NCBI RefSeq assembly: GCF_023061135.1
Contig: NZ_JAKGAN010000002.1
Location: 310,001 to 374,000 of the forward strand
From: Chromohalobacter sarecensis
GTDB lineage: Bacteria; Pseudomonadota; Gammaproteobacteria; Pseudomonadales; Halomonadaceae
Reading direction: 5' to 3'
Length of the DNA: 64,000 nt
Made by a program: the position numbers and the translations under genes. The notes below the pieces were generated by a model. That model saw only the letters and a list, made by a program, of their open reading frames with translations, was not told where the DNA came from and did not search any database. Within the stretch, counting starts at the first letter, position 1, and each line of letters starts with the position of its first letter. Below are positions 63,006 through 64,000 of the stretch, piece after piece.

Positions 63006-64000
63006 ATGCCGATGAATATCGTCTTCCTGCTGTTCTGCGCCGTGCTCGTAGTGATGGGAGGAATCGCTTTCGTCCTGAGCCGTGCCAAGGCCACGCGCGT
63101 GCGGGCCACGGGCATGGCCATGCATGCACAGCCGGATCAATATGCCTGGTTTGCGGCACTCGCTACCGCCGGGCCGGCGCTTCTGGTCAGCGCCCTGGGG
63201 GCGTTTGCCCTGTTACTCATGGGCGCGGAGATCCCCACGTTTTATCTGTTGGCGGCTAGCCTGGTCATTGCCTTGATTGGCCTGATCATGGGGTTGAATA
63301 AGGTTCGCCCCGAGTTCCATGCCCGACGCGCGATCGAAGGGGTGATTCGTAAGCTGCTGGCCGTCGCGGCGATGATCTCGATTCTCACCACACTGGGCAT
63401 TTTGCTGTCGATCATCAGCGAAGCGCTACGCTTCTTCCAATTGCACAGCTTCTGGGACTTCGTTACCGGCACTACCTGGAATCCGGGCGCGAGTTTCCTG
63501 AGTGCGGCGGGGCGCGCGGAGGGTGGCAGTGCCGCACAGTTCGGCTCGATTCCGCTGTTTGCCGGCACCTTCATGATTACCTTGATCGCCATGTTGGTGG
63601 CGATTCCGTTCGGCCTGGGCGCAGCCATCTACATGGTGGAATTCGCCCCCATGCGCGTACGCAAGGCGGCCAAGCCGGTCATCGAGGTATTGGCGGGAAT
63701 CCCCACCGTTGTCTATGGCGTGTTCGCGGCCTTGACCGTGGCCCCGCTAGTGGTGGATATCGCCGGACTGTTCGGCCTCGACGCCTCTTACTCCAACGCG
63801 CTGGCGCCGGGCCTGGTGATGGGCATCATGATCATCCCGTTCATTTCCTCGCTTTCCGACGATGTCATCAACTCGGTACCCAATAGTCTGCGCGAAGGCG
63901 CCTTGGCGCTGGGGATCACCAAGAGTGAAATGGTACGCAACGTGGTGGTACCCGCCGCTGCGCCGGGGATCATCTCGGCATCGCTACTGGCCGTTTCGCG
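63006..64000 (+). CDS. pstC: Phosphate ABC transporter permease PstC (3' end cut by window)
   Basis: At least 331 residues visible. Hydrophobic helices from NIVFLLFCAVLVVMGGIAFV onward. An N-terminal extension with four helices precedes the PstC core, in which EVLAGIPTVVYGVFAALTV and the EAA-like loop LREGALALGITKSEMVRNVV match the family. The open frame runs to the window edge. ATG at 63006 is preceded by GAGAG; a second in-frame ATG lies two codons on. It works with PstS, encoded just upstream. Confidence 0.92.
   Translation, partial: MPMNIVFLLFCAVLVVMGGIAFVLSRAKATRVRATGMAMHAQPDQYAWFAALATAGPALLVSALGAFALLLMGAEIPTFYLLAASLVIALIGLIMGLNKVRPEFHARRAIEGVIRKLLAVAAMISILTTLGILLSIISEALRFFQLHSFWDFVTGTTWNPGASFLSAAGRAEGGSAAQFGSIPLFAGTFMITLIAMLVAIPFGLGAAIYMVEFAPMRVRKAAKPVIEVLAGIPTVVYGVFAALTVAPLVVDIAGLFGLDASYSNALAPGLVMGIMIIPFISSLSDDVINSVPNSLREGALALGITKSEMVRNVVVPAAAPGIISASLLAVS

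Noticed and set aside
1-64000. CRISPR arrays, rRNA genes, complete insertion sequences
   Set aside because: No regularly spaced direct repeats of 25-40 bp, no rRNA signatures and no transposase gene were seen.

Overview
The window is a GC-rich (about 60-65 % by eye), densely packed gammaproteobacterial chromosome segment, most likely from the Halomonadaceae (Halomonas or Chromohalobacter type). Reasons: many proteins are strongly acidic; the ffs-dnaX-ybaB-recR block is followed by rnd-ycgL-ycgN; an RssB/RssC-type phosphatase/STAS pair resembles the Pseudomonas proteins; and there are tctCBA, mlaA and pstSC genes of gammaproteobacterial type. The assignment rests on protein resemblance only. 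The window cuts htpX at the left edge and pstC at the right edge.

Layout. 1-3.8 kb: htpX, alaA, ylqF and msrB on the minus strand. 4.0-4.6 kb: tRNA array Glu-Gly-Glu-Gly-(broken Gly)-Glu behind a near-consensus sigma70 promoter. 4.75-8.5 kb: yadG/yadH-type ABC exporter, queF, a YdjA-type nitroreductase and a hotdog thioesterase. 8.6-12.8 kb: tRNA-Ser(GGA), then an AT-rich (about 40 % GC) island with a compact three-gene cassette of unknown proteins. The first has a PD-(D/E)XK-like nuclease signature. Decayed fragments resembling a phage-type S24 repressor and umuC flank the cassette. 12.8-17.4 kb: cytochrome b561, a broken MFS pump, a chemoreceptor and an aldo/keto reductase. 17.5-25.7 kb: RND efflux pair, a YhiN flavoprotein, the yqjD/yqjE/yqjK stress operon and pldA. 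25.9-30.2 kb: a giant MscK-like channel and tlyA. 30.2-37.1 kb: divergent tricarboxylate locus, with IclR, TctD, TctE and an orphan binding protein on minus and tctCBA on plus. 37.2-40.5 kb: ATP-grasp enzyme plus a 673-residue protein whose conserved-looking residues fit a papain-type active site. 40.7-45.9 kb: 4.5S RNA, dnaX, ybaB, recR, rnd, ycgL, ycgN. 46-52.6 kb: oligopeptidase B, a small membrane protein, a von Willebrand A protein, a 142-bp imperfect palindrome and fadD. 52.7-60.3 kb: hrpA, a KAS III, mlaA, then a SpoIIE phosphatase/STAS pair. 60.5-64 kb: Bcr/CflA pump, then pstS-pstC behind a Pho box.

Candidates for something undescribed, in order: the three-gene island at 9213-12065, probably anti-phage or anti-plasmid defence; the ATP-grasp/papain-like pair at 37226-40504; the four-gene overlapping regulatory operon facing tctCBA; and the palindrome upstream of fadD. 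All functional statements come from reading the translated sequence; no database search was run.
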